DNA of 64,000 nucleotides, from positions 131,742,354 to 131,806,353 of the forward strand of contig NC_066579.1 in the NCBI RefSeq assembly GCF_024323335.1. Reading direction: 5' to 3'. The position numbers and the translations under genes are program-made. Numbering within the stretch: the stretch's first letter is position 1; every line of letters starts with the position of its first letter. The DNA is from Lathyrus oleraceus. Lineage: Eukaryota > Streptophyta > Magnoliopsida > Fabales > Fabaceae. The notes below the pieces were generated by a model. The model saw nothing but the letters and a program-made list of their open reading frames with translations, did no database searches and was not told the origin of the DNA. Shown here piece after piece: positions 47,801-59,864 of this stretch.

Positions 47801-49697
47801 TGAGAACTTGATGGATTTCAAAAATTAAATGCACAGTAATGATGCCTCTATTGAGAGGACTTCAGCCAACACAAAATCCAAGCAAATAGATCAATAGATG
47901 ATGAGTTTCGAAGAAAAAACCAGTTGAAGAACAACCTTGGATTCTGGAGATTTGAGCTTTCTTCCTTGCTTTCTTTGGCAAAACAGAAGTGCAATGGACT
48001 AAAGGATGAAGGTCTAGAAGCTTTAGATCCAAAGATTCAACCAGATGTAGTTGAATTTTAGATCTGAAAAATTTGAAGAAAAGTGAAATAGCTTCTTTGG
48101 TGAGAGGTTCGGTTTTTAGTTTAGCAGCATTTCAGGTTGATACATGGATGAAATTTGAATGGAGTAAGGCTTCTATTTATAGAGGGACTGGCAAGGTGAG
48201 TGTGATCAAAGCCGTGTGCATGAAATTGGATATTCATTGCAGGGGCTTGCATGATCATGCAAAAGGCCCAAAATCAATGCCAAATGCAATCTGAAATCAT
48301 ACCAAAGTGAAATGGGCATGTAATCTGAATGGTAATTGCTTGTGCATGGAATTTTGAGGTGTTATGCATAATTGAACCAAAAGCTTCTCCTCTTCGAAAA
48401 TACCATTTGCCAAAGCCAAACATGATCATGTGAGTAATGGTTGGAAAGATTTTGATGTAAGGAACAATTTTTATGTTGGGCAAAAATCCATTTGAAAGTG
48501 TGGAAATTGGTGAAATTTGAGTTTAAAGTGCAAGGTGCAAAACATGAAAAGGCAAAGTTTCTAAATTTGGCCAATGTTCAAGCCCTTCTGTTTTGATGAT
48601 GCAAGCCTTAAATGAAAACACCTCCAACATCAAAGTTGTAGATCTATTCAATACAATCAAAATGGACTTAAAGTTTGCATAATTTGGATTTGTTATGAAA
48701 GAGTTATGGGCACTTGAAGTTGGACTTTTTTGCCTTTCAATGCATTTGGTCCAAAGTGACCTATAATGTCTTGCATTATCACATGTATTTCCTTTGAGAT
48801 TTTGAAATTTTGTTCAACATAACATTTGAATTAGACATCTTAAGCTTTCGAATCCATTTGATCCCACCTCAAAATCATAAACAATGAATGAGTTATGTCC
48901 TTGGGAAGTTGATCAAAAATTAGGGTTTCAGTCAAAATGACCTATAATGTCTTGGAATGGGAGATGACTTTCCAAGCTTCAAATCAATTTTTGATGAACA
49001 TGAAATTTGTTCATATTGTCCTTAAGAACATTGTTTCGTTTGGGATCATCTCCATTTGACCAACACACAAAAAGTTAGGTCTCAGTGTATTTCAAAATAG
49101 TCAGATGAATTGACTGATCAACTTCTCAAATCCATAACTCATATCTTGATGAATTGATGATTGAGGACACTCAAATAAGCTCAAATATGCATGAAATGAA
49201 GAATTAAAGAACTTCCCTTGATTGTATTTGATCATGGGCTGAGGTTGCTTCAAGAGCAAGGCATTGTAGTGCAGAGATGAATTAGGGTTTCTCTGGGGAA
49301 CAAACCTCAAACCCTTTGACTTGCTTTGATCAAAATGATGAATTGAGATGCTAGAGAGGCAAATTTGATGGAGGAGAGCTTTGGGAACCATTACCATGCT
49401 TGCTTTCATCTCCTCTTGACCTTATCATTGCACAAAAGATCTCCTAGATGCTTTGGACCTTGTGATTGCTCAAGCTACAAACAAAAGATGTTAGTGACAT
49501 ATTTTTGTGCTTTTGGTTAGTAAACAAAATAAGAAAAGCAATGATATACAAATCAAGCATGCTTGGTGATCTCAAACCACTCACAAGAGGTCCCATCCAA
49601 AGGCAAAGGGAACCAAGATGCTAATGATCCTTGAGGCAATGCAAATGCAATGTTATGATGCCATGAGGGATCTTATGGTCAAAATTGGGGTCTTACA
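44868..49697 (-). mobile_element. 3' LTR of the Ogre-type element
   Basis: 4,830 bp. On the minus strand it starts TGTAAGACCCCAATTTTGAC at 49697 and ends ACCCCGCTACA at 44868. A TATA box lies at 48174-48181. The segment 45578-46050 is absent from the other LTR, and about 58 bp present in the other LTR near 62733-62791 are absent here. The short frames inside are not genes. Confidence 0.9.
48174..48181 (-). promoter_or_regulatory. TATA box of the Ogre-type LTR
   Basis: The minus strand reads TATAAATA within CCCTCTATAAATAGAAGCC, about 1.5 kb into the LTR. It is the best promoter candidate for the element. Confidence 0.5.
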
Positions 49698-49710
49698 GAC
49701 GCCCCTATTT
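49698..49710 (-). other. Polypurine tract of the Ogre-type element
   Basis: AAATAGGGGCGTC on the minus strand, directly before the 3' LTR. The plus-strand Ogre-type fragment has AAATAGGGGCAAC in the same place. Confidence 0.75.
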
Positions 49711-52329
49711 AAGGTCATTCTAGCCGGAGAAGTGAAGGTTAAAATCTTCGTCTCGACGGGGTAGAATAGGCTTAAATAATAACAAAGAGACGAATTTTGG
49801 TCCCTAAGAGACCTCATGATGTGAATGTATGTATAAAAACGGTAATACTCTGTGGGGATATGTGTCCATAAAGAAAGAAAGAGATCAGGAACAATTGAAA
49901 ATCCACTGGAGTAACAGAGACTCTACCGGGGAGTAAAAGGATAGGAATGCGTGAGCAGGTCACGACTTAAAACTTGCTGAGAGACACAGAGAGAATCCAT
50001 GAAATGAATCCATGGAAGGACTCAGGCTGACTCGAAGATGTATGTATTAGGGAATATGCCAATACAATAAAATTATCCGTAATGGATACTTCGGATAAAA
50101 ATCCGGACTCAGGTGGGGATGTCCACTAAGGACTCAGCTGAGGAAATACAGATGAGGTATTACCGGTTACTGGGTAATAAGCTCAACAAGAGATCATGTA
50201 ATCCCCCTGGCATAAGGGTGAGGAAAAACATGCTCTGGGAGAATGAATATCTAAGACCGGTATAAGGGTGAGATATATCAATCATCCAAAACGTCTGAGG
50301 AAGACCTAAAAGGTATATTTCAACTCAGGAAAACCTGACTCCACAGGGGACAAAAAGTCATAATAGGGAGTAGAAGGAGGGAACACCAGGGATTGCGGTT
50401 ACTGGGCATATAATAGGTGACCAACCAAAGCGTGAATTGGGGAATATTCCCAAAACACTCATCATCCAAAAATAGGGCTAAAAGCAAACTCGATTATGGG
50501 ATGGACATTCGATTCCAAAAAGGGAAACGAATCTTACTCGACTGGGGAAGAGCAGAGGACTTCAACCAGAGAGTGCATGAGATATATTATCTATTACCGT
50601 CAGAACGTAGATAACATACTCGCATGGAAGATTATCCACAACCGGTTACTGGGTTAATAAAGGATAAATTGACCGAGAGAGAAAGGCATCGGGATACCGA
50701 AAAATAGGTATATAATGATGACCATTCAAGGGGAGCAATGAACATCACCGGCAAACGATAAATGACAGATGACTTGCTAGGGGATAAACTGCCTAATCAG
50801 AGTAATTATCCAAAAGAAATGAGGGAATATCAACACCGAATATTGGATTATGATAATCGTCAAGGAGGGGATTACATCTACCGGATACTGGGTAGAAAAA
50901 CCACAGAAAAGTAACCGTCATCGATTTGGATGAATAAGGTTAACTCTGCAAAGGGATGAAATAAGGTTTACAACTACCGGTATGAAGGTAGAAAACCACA
51001 GGCTCCGCCGGGGATAAGATGAATGATTACTAATTACTGAGCAACTATTCATTTATACCATAGTGGAGTGCAGGGAACAGTCACAAGAAGCCAATCTAGG
51101 ATCAAACTAAAGAGGCAAGCTGAATCAAAACTCATCCTAGTGAGGATATAACTCAATAGGGAAACCTATCCCAATATATATGTTGGGAAGGAAAAGAAAC
51201 AACCATTATCCACGAGGATATAACTCGATGGGGAATATGAAAGGAAAGATAAACACTTTCTGCTTAAGGGGCTGACTCTATATAGGGAGATCAGACACCG
51301 ACATCTGCTTGGGAAGCATATTACCCACTAGCAGGGATAACAAACAAAGATATATGGCAAAGAATGCAATCATGAATATCTGAATGTTTGAAATATATAT
51401 GCACACATGCATGGTTTATGCATGATGAATGCTGACAAACAGATATTTCTAACACAAACAGGTCCGAGGAATAAGTACACAAACATCCGGTACTACATCT
51501 CAAGAGAGAAAGCCAGGTTCACCGGAGAGTATCCAATCTGATGAAGGCAAGAGTCACCAAGAAGCAAAGATCTCTGCAGGGGAATGAACATCAGTCATTC
51601 CAGCTGGGGACAGGAGTTAATGCACAAATAAAATCCGCCGCATAAGCAACTCTACTGGGGAATTTATCTGAGGAAAAAAAAGGAATTCTGGGGATCAACC
51701 ATCAAACAGGAAGCTTCCGAGGTCACCGCCAAATACTGTGCTTACCAAAAAGATCACATCTACTGAGGATGGAAGGTCGCTACTCTACTGAAGGGAAGAG
51801 TGGTGAATATCTTACCAAACACCCTGCTATAAAAAGCTCCGGAGGAAGAAAAAAAATACAAGCCTGCCAGGGATATGAACAAAGGTCTTACCCTGTTGGG
51901 GATTATACCATCCTTAGGAGAGCACCGAAGATCTCTTAAGTATCCTTATATCATTGTGAATGTTCATTTTGTTTAAAAACAAATTTATGAAAAATTCGAT
52001 TATTCAAAACAATGATATTTTCTCAATTAAAACATGCAAAACATTTGTTGAATAGAAACAAATAAGAGTGCAAATAATTGGATAAAAGGCTCAAATTTAT
52101 TTGACAGAATAGTAGTCTGCAAATGGCAAGACTCCATAGATCTTTACAAATTTGAAATTGACGATATATATTGGAAAAGGGCTACATTGAACATAATGAC
52201 CATTTCTCCACCAACTCTGAATCCGATGTATTTGTAGCTTCAGTTGATGACGAATGAGCAAGAGTCTCTGACGGATGACAGTTGTAGAACAAAGTCTTGT
52301 CAGGGTGCAGTTACTTGCCGAATCCCTAA
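49711..52329 (-). other. 3' untranslated region of the Ogre-type element
   Basis: About 2.6 kb without a coding frame on the sense strand. On the plus strand it repeats a diverged word, ACCGGTTACTGGGTAATA, near 50160, 50398, 50641, 50879 and 50976, with ACCGGTATAAGGGTGAG near 50256, and many GGGGA(T/A) words. This suggests an old, eroded tandem array. Function unknown. Confidence 0.5.
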
Positions 52330-52495
52330 TTTTTGCCTAGATTGCCTCAGGATGAGGTACTCAATCTAGTGGGATACATATATTCATTTTTTTCATGTCT
52401 CTAACTTTTGCGTGGATCGCCCTTTCGGGTTTTCAATCCACCGAGACGCTCATTTTTGCCTAAGCCGCCCTTTCGGGTTTTCAACTTAGCGAGCT
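52330..52495 (-). ncRNA. Three consecutive two-tier hairpins after the pol stop codon
   Basis: On the minus strand, within 20-180 bases of the pol stop, three units fold alike: 52458-52491, 52410-52443 and 52335-52371. Units 1 and 2 have an inner CCC-GAAA-GGG stem. Unit 3 has CCTCA-TCC-TGAGG. Outer stems are CTAAG/CTTAG, GTGGAT/ATCCAC and CTAGATTG/CAATCTAG. Each is followed by GCAAAA. The outer arms differ in sequence but still pair. No known RNA family is recognised. Recorded as a structured element of the retrotransposon transcript, not as an independent RNA gene. Confidence 0.5.
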
Positions 52496-52510
52496 ATTCT
52501 GTTTTTATTT

Positions 52511-55500
52511 TTAGGCAAAGTATTTCTTGACTGCATCTGAATTCACAGGACGAGTGAAATCCTCCCCATCCATAGTTGTAAGTATCAAAGCACCGTCTGA
52601 AAAGGCTCTTTTAACAACATATGGACCTTCATAGTTTGGAGTCCACTTGCCCCTGGAATCGGGCGCGAAAGACAAGACTTTCTTGAGCACAAGGTCACCT
52701 TCTCGGAACACACGGGGCTTGACTTTCTTATCAAAAGCTTTCTTCATCCTTTGCTGATATAATTGACCATGACACATGGCCGTCGATCTCTTTTCTTCTA
52801 TCAAATTTAGCTGGTCATAACGACTCTGAACCCATTCAGCATCAGTCAACTTGGCTTCCATCAAGACTCTCATTGATGGGATCTCCACCTCTATTGGGAG
52901 TACAGCCTCCATGCCATAAACAAGAGAGAAAGGGGTTGCCCCTGTTGAAGTGCGGACAGATGTACGATATCCATGCAAAGCAAATGGCAACATCTCATGC
53001 CAATCTTTGTACGTGACAACCATCTTTTGGATAATCTTCTTGATATTCTTATTAGCAGCTTCAACAACCCCATTCATCTTGGGTTTGTAGGGAGAAGAAT
53101 TATGATGCGCAATCTTGAACTCACTACATAGTTCTTTCATCATTTTGTTGTTCAAGTTAGATCCATTATCAGTAATGATCTTATCTGGCACACCATATCG
53201 GTATATGAGTTGATTCTTGATAAACTTCACGACCACCTGCCTGGTCACATTTGCATACGATGCCGCTTCAACCCACTTGGTGAAGTAATCAATTGCTACA
53301 AGAATGAATCTGTGTCCATTGGACGCTTTCGGCTCTATCATGCCAATCATGTCGATTCCCCACGTGGAGAAAGGCCATGGTGATGAAATCACGTTCAAAA
53401 GTGTCGGGGGAACATGAATCTTATCTGCATAAATTTGACACTTATGGCATTTCTTCACATATTTGCAGCAGTCAGACTCCATTGTCAGCCAATAGTAGCC
53501 TGCTCTCAATATCTTTCTAGCCATGGCATGTCCATTGGAATGAGTACCAAACGAACCTTCATGGACCTCAGTCATCAACAGGTCTGCTTCGTGTCTATCC
53601 ACGCATCTGAGCAGCACCATGTCAAAATTTCTCTTGTAAAGCACATCGCCATTGAGGTAGAAACTACCAGATAATCTCCTCAAAGTTTTCCTATCTTTCA
53701 CAGATGCCCCAGGCGGGTAAGACTGGTTCTGAAGGAAACACTTGATATCATAATACCATGGCTTGTCATCTTTTACCTCTTCTACTGCAAATACATGGGC
53801 TGGTCTGTCCAAGCGCATCACAGTGATATTGGGAACTTCATTCCAAAGTTTTACCACAATCATTGAAGCAAGTGTAGCAAGAGCATTTGCCATCCGATTC
53901 TCATCTCGAGGAATATGATGAAAGTCAACCTCAGTAAAGAACGTTGAAATGCTCCTCGCATAATCCCTATATGGAATGAGGCCAGGCTGATTCGTTTCCC
54001 ATTCACCCTTAATCTGAATAACAACGAGGGCCGAATCACCATATACCTCAAGATGCTTGATCCTTAGGTCAATGAACTCCTTCAATCCCATAATACAGGC
54101 CTCATACTCAGCCATATTATTCGTGCATTTGAAAGTTAGCCTTGCTGTAAAAGGAATATGTGTGCCCTGAGGAGTAATAATCACTGCCCCAATACCATTT
54201 CCATATTGATTTACAGCGCCATCAAACACCATACTCCATTTGAAACCAGGCTCTGGCCCTTCATCGAGTGTAGGCTCATCGCAATCTTTCATTTTCAAAT
54301 ACAGAATCTCCTCATCTGAGAAGTCATACTGAACTGACCGATAATCCTCAATCGACTGATGTGCCAAGTGATCAGCCAAGATACTACCTTTAATAGCTTT
54401 TTGAGTTCGATACTCAATACCATACTCAGATAACAACATCTGCCAACGGGCAATCCTTTCTGTTAAAGCAGGCTTTTTGAAGATATACTTGATTGGGTCC
54501 ATTCTGGATATCAACCAAGTCGTATGATTTAACATATACTGGCGTAGGCGCTTAGCAGCCCAAGCTAAAGCACAACATGTCTTCTCAAGCATTGAATATC
54601 GAGACTCATAATCGATGAACTTCTTGCTCAAGTAGTAAATAGCATATTCTTTCTTCCCTGTTTCATCTTGCTGACCAAGGACACAACCCATTGAGTCTTC
54701 AAGAACAGTCAGATACATAATCAATGGTCTTCCTTCCACGGGCGGAGACATGATCGAAGGCTCAGACAAATACTCTTTAATACTATCGAAAGCTTTCTGG
54801 AAATCCTCGATACAATCATGGGACTGATCTTTCTGGAGGAGCTTGAATATCGGCGCATATGCGGCAGTCATGTGGGATATGAATCTGGAAATATAATTCA
54901 AGCGGCCAAGAAAACCTCGAACTTGCTTCTCAGTTTTGGGTGCAGGCATTTCTTGTATTGCTTTGACCTTTGCAGGATCAACCTCAATACCTCTTTCACT
55001 AACAATAAAGCCCAATAACTTGCTGGAACAGACTCCAAATGTACACTTGTTGGGATTCAGCCAAAGCTTATACTTTCTCAGACGCTGAAAAAGCTTCAAC
55101 AAGTGCTCTACATGTTCAACTTCCGTTCTTGACTTAGCAATCATATCATCAACATATACCTCGATTTCCTTGTGCATCATATCATGAAACAAGGTGGTCA
55201 TAGTTCGTTGATACGTGGCTCCGACGTTCTTCAAACCGAAGGGCATCACTCGATAACAGAATGTTCCCCAAGGTGTGATGAATGTTGTCTTCTCCATATC
55301 CTCGGGTGCCATCTTGATCTGATTATATCCGGAAAATCCGTCCATAAATGAGAAGACATTGAACTTAGCTGTATTGTCTACCAACATATCAATATGTGGT
55401 AGAGGAAAATCATCTTTCGGACTAGCTTTATTCAAGTCTCTATAGTCCACACACATCCGGACTTTTCCGTCTTTCTTAGGCACAAGCACAATATTGGCCA

Positions 55501-55970
55501 CCCATTGAAGATATGTAGAAGTCACCAGAAACCCTGCATCAATTTGCTTCTGAACTTCCTCTTTGATCTTCACTGCCATATCAGGATGAGTTCTTCTGAG
55601 TTTCTGCTTCACAGGCATGCACTCAGGTTTCAAAGGTAGGAAATGTTGCACAATATCAGTATCTAGACCAGGCATGTCTTCATATGACCAGGCAAAGACA
55701 TCAACATATTCTCGTAGCAATTCAATCAACCCCTTCTTAACAGATTCTTCCAAGAGTGCCCCAATCTTCACTCCTCGCACACAATCCTCAGACCCCAAGT
55801 TGACTGTTTCCAGATTCTCGAGATGCGGCTGAATGATTTTCTCTTCATGCTCAAGTAGACGGGTAATTTCGTCAGGAACCACTTCAACATCATCTTCTTC
55901 CGTCTCAAATACAGGGAATTCAAAATTGGGAGATGGTGTTGGATCATTATGTTCAATGGGTTTGATTAAC
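52511..55970 (-). CDS. Ogre-type pol: reverse transcriptase, RNase H, archaeal-type RNase H, integrase
   Basis: Open without stops from the intron acceptor (55970) to the stop at 52511. Numbering from the Val codon at 55882 (1,123 residues): RT about 100-310 with FSFMDGFSGYNQ and the catalytic YVDD (243-246); gypsy RNase H about 370-510; archaeal-type RNase H about 545-680 with MVFDGA (D554), AEYEA (E592), YGDSA (D616) and a late RDENRMANALA; integrase with HHCC (H774, C812, C815) and a D844, D905, E941 triad with 35 residues between the last two; then a GPYVV region. No chromodomain is seen. It copies element RNA to DNA and inserts it. A dual RNase H marks the Tat lineage. There is no in-frame ATG near the front because translation continues from gag-protease after splicing. 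All catalytic residues are present. Confidence 0.92.
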
Positions 55971-56232
55971 CTGCATAATGATTTTGGATATGAAAAGCTT
56001 TAGAATTGAAACAAGGCAAATCATTATGCAGATGAAAAGATTGATTTTATTCTATCTTTAGGGTTTTATGTGATCACCAATTTCATGCAAAAGCGAAAAG
56101 GGAAAATACTTGGAAAAACAAACATTTAACATGAATCTATTGAATGAAAATATCATTGTATTTATGCGCCAACAATGTTATCACTCCTCCTTTTGGCATG
56201 GGAGAAGGGTTTTCAAACACAATGAACATTAC
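55971..56232 (-). other. Ogre-type intron between protease and RT
   Basis: The gag-protease frame ends in a stop at 56229-56231 that lies inside a GTAATG donor (56232). The next acceptor, ATTATGCAG, ends at 55971. Removing the 262 bases joins the two frames in register through a split Lys codon. Ogre elements are known to splice an intron at this place. The interior is A/T-rich with short open frames only. Confidence 0.75.
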
Positions 56233-59200
56233 TTTGACTTATGGATAACTGTCGGATTATCCACAGCGACCCAATTATTGCAGATTCCCCCAGGGATGAT
56301 GAAGTTGCCTGAATCCTCTTCGTCCTCTTCCAAGATGGCAGTAACTTCCTCTTCCTGATCAGTGTGGATGAAACCTCCATTCTTGAACAACCCTTGCGTA
56401 TTAGAAACCCCAGATGAATAACCTATGCCAGCCCGGGACTTGTTGTCTTCTAGCTCAATCATTTTCCCTAATCCGACAGTTGCACCTCGCTCAATGGCCA
56501 ACTTTGCATCTTTGTAGGAAGCAAATGAAGGAGTTCTCTTCTCAATAGGTTCAGCAATAGATAAAGCTTGGAAAGGAGTTCCAACTTCATCCTCAACATC
56601 TATATATGAGAAAGAAGACAAATGGCTAACCATGAGAGCCTTTTCTCCCCCTACCACCACCAGCTTCTTATTCTTCACAAATTTCAATTTCTGGTGTAGG
56701 GTGGATGTCACGGCGCCTGCCTCATGAATCCATGGTCTGCCTAGGAGACAGCTATACGATGGGTGAATGTCCATAACCTGGAAGGTGATCTGGAAATCAC
56801 TTGGTCCGATCTTGATTGGGAGATCAACTTCCCCAATCACAGTTTTGCGAGACCCATCGAAAGCCTTCACAACTACTCCACTCTGCCTCATGGGAGGCCC
56901 TTGATATGACAGCTTCGAGAGAGTGGATTTTGGAAATACGTTTAATGATGACCCAGTGTACACCAGCACATTGGACATGACGTCGTCTTTGTACCCCATA
57001 GATATATGCAATGCCAAGTTGAGGCCTCTTCCCTCCTCGGGGAGATCAGAGTCACAAAAACTCAAGTTGTTACAAGCAGTAATGTTTGCAACAATGCTAT
57101 CGAATTGTTCTACCGTGACATCATGATCCACATATGCCACATCCAAAACCTTCTGCAGAGCCTCTCGATGTGGTTCTGAATTCAAAAGCAACGATAACAC
57201 AGATATTTTGGATGGCGTTTGTAGAAGTTGGTCTACAACATTGTATTCGCTCCTTTTGATGAGCTTCAGCATCTCATCGCAGTCTTCTTTCATATTGCCA
57301 CTCAGGCCAACAGAAGTAGGAGTTTTCAATGTAGAGGAGGGCTTAACAGCAAGTGCCGGATTCGGAGTGCTCACAGCATTCCCAATCGGGCGTTCAACAA
57401 AATCAGCATCAACACTTCCTCGAGCATCAACTTGAGGCTTCAACGAAGCCAAAAATACACGACCACTACGGGTCAAACCACTAACATCAGCAATATTTAC
57501 AACAGATGAGGATGGCAAGGACACCTCTTTCCCATTTTCTACCGCGACAACATTATAGCGATAGGGGACTGCCTTTTCAGAAGAGTACGGTACTGGTCCG
57601 ACTGGCTTAATGGTGAGAGTAGGAGAAGCCTTCTGCTTGCTACCATCATACTTTATGATAACAGGCTCGGGGATCCGGAATACTGGAGAAATTACATTGA
57701 CCTCATCAACATCTTCGTCAACATTTCTGTTTTGAAGGATCTCAACAACTCCTTCATCCAGCATTTCTTGAACATCTTTGCGCACCTGGCGACAACCTCT
57801 TTGATTGACAGAACAAACTCGACATCTATCATGGTCATGCTCATAATGACTATAATCACATAGCAAACGATGCATTTCGACCAGAGATTGTCGAATATGA
57901 CTGACGTATTTGACCTTGTACTTGCCAGGGCAACCTTGGACCATGTTGACAGATTTCCCATGCTCGAGCAATGGGTTCTTCTTCACGTTAGGACTTACAT
58001 CCTCGAAACACAGAATGCCACACCTTACAAGGTCTTGAACCTTGGTCTTCAAAGGGTAGCAATTCTCCACGTCGTGGCCGGGAGCACCAGAATGGTAGAC
58101 ACAATGTAATTCGGGCTTATACCACCACTAGAGGTTAGTAGGTATAGCCGGTGGGTCTCGTGGAGTAATCAACTTCCTCTCTATCAAAGAGGGATATAAC
58201 TCTGCATACGTCATCGGAATAGGATCGAAGGTGACCCTTTTTCTCTCGTAACTCGTGCAGGTTTGATTACTGTTTCGAGGCTGGTAGGCCTGCTGTTGCG
58301 GACGGTTCTGTTATTGTTGTTGATATTGCGGATGTGGTTGCGGATTGTTGTTATGTTGCTGGTACTGCTGATTATCTCTGAAGACAGGTGCTATATGAGC
58401 CACCTGGTTCTGGTTACCGGCGGGACGCACGGTCTTCCTCCTCACAGAGGGTCTTCTTGGTTTCATATGAGAAGTCACAACATGTGCCTCTCCCTCTTTC
58501 TTCTTCGCAAACGCCCCATAACATTTGGCAGAAGAGCCTTCTTCTCTTGTCAGACGTCCTTCTCTAACCCCTTCTTCTAGACGCATCCCCATATTCACCA
58601 TCTCGGTGAAGTCAGAAGGAGCGCTAGCAATCATCCGCTCATAATAAAAAGAACTCAAGGTCTTCAAAAAGATCTTAGTCATCTCTTTCTCTTCTAGCGG
58701 GGGCACGATCTGTGCTGCTACCTCTTGCCACCTCTAGGCATACTCTTTGAATGTTTCCTTGTCCTTTTGGGACATGGTCCTCAATTGATCCCTATCGGGA
58801 GCGATATCCACATTGTACTTGTATTTCTTGACGAAGGCCTCGCCAAGATCGTTGAAGGATCGGATGTTCGCACAGTCTAAACCCATGTACCAACGCAGGG
58901 CAGCACCAGACAGACTGTCCTGAAAGTAGTGGATGAGCAGTTGGTCATTGTCTGTCTGAGTCGACATTTTCCTGGCATACATGACCAGGTGCCTGAGAGG
59001 GCAAGTATTTCCTTTGTATTTTTCAAAGTCAGGGACCTTGAATTTTACAGGGATCTTCACATTAGGAACCAAGAAGAGTTTGACAGCAGACTTGCCGAAA
59101 AGATCCTTTCCTCTGAGAGTTTTCAATTCCTTGCGAAGCTCAAGAAATTGATCGTTCATAGCGTCCATCTTCTCATAGACATCCGGGCCCTCAGACGGCT

Positions 59201-59549
59201 CAGAATAATAGATGGTGTCGTCTACTCTGGGTAGAGTATGCACGACAGAAGGAGGAACAACAAGGACTGGGCTAGATGCCGACATAGAAGCAAAGGTGGG
59301 AGCAGGACCCTCGAGTATGAAATTGGGAGGCATCCCCCATGGGAATCCGGCTGGCATGGCCGTTGGAGCAAAGTGTGCACTGGCTGCAGGCATAGTTGAG
59401 GAGACAATCTCAGAGATGACGGTCCTCTGGGGAGGAGTTGAAGGTGTCGGAGAAGACTGGCTCTGGTCAGCCATGAATGACTCCATCAAGGCACTTAATC
59501 TGGCCACTTCCTCTTTCAGCTCGCGGTTCTCTTGTTCCAAATGATCCAT
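56233..59549 (-). pseudogene. Ogre-type gag-protease, three premature stops and altered protease active site
   Basis: One frame from the ATG at 59549. It opens with a coiled coil (LEQENRELKEEVARL) and a Pro/Ala linker. The Gag domain follows (VPDFEKYKGNTCPLRHLVMY, HYFQDSLSGAALRWYMGL, DLGEAFVKKYKYN). In-frame stops are at 58734-58736 (TAG), 58311-58313 (TAA) and 58128-58130 (TAG). After the last is a CVYHSGAPGHDVENC Cys/His motif. The protease reads NVLVYTGSSLNVFP: Tyr stands where the catalytic Asp of the D-T/S-G motif is expected (codon 56958-56960). CLLGRPWIHEAGAV follows as in the family. The frame then runs to the intron donor. The downstream pol frame is open. Confidence 0.88.
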
Positions 59550-59864
59550 CAGTCATGAAATGTTGGCTCTGGTGTAGTACCGGTGAGTCAGCTTGTCTTC
59601 AAAATAAATGAAGAACACAGAGTTAGACCACAGGACAAGAAGCCGGGAATAAAACCTGCTTATGCACATGATGCATGCAATGCTTGTGCACATGATTTGT
59701 TTTTTATTTCAAAGGAACTTTAGAGTTTTATTTGCAAATTTTGGAAATATTAAACACTTTTATCACATATGGAAACATGATATCTGGGAAATATTTTACA
59801 CCAAAGAAGTACAACATTGGTAACCATATACAAGAGAAAAGGAAAATAATCATCCTATGGATCC
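59550..59864 (-). other. Spacer between ORF1 and gag
   Basis: 315 bp between the ORF1 stop and the gag ATG, A/T-rich and non-coding. It separates the two reading frames as in other Ogre elements. No splice or start signal could be singled out. Confidence 0.5.

Noticed and set aside
56110..56358. Plus-strand frame overlapping the Ogre intron
   Set aside because: Antisense to the gag-protease end and intron; no domain and no independent support.
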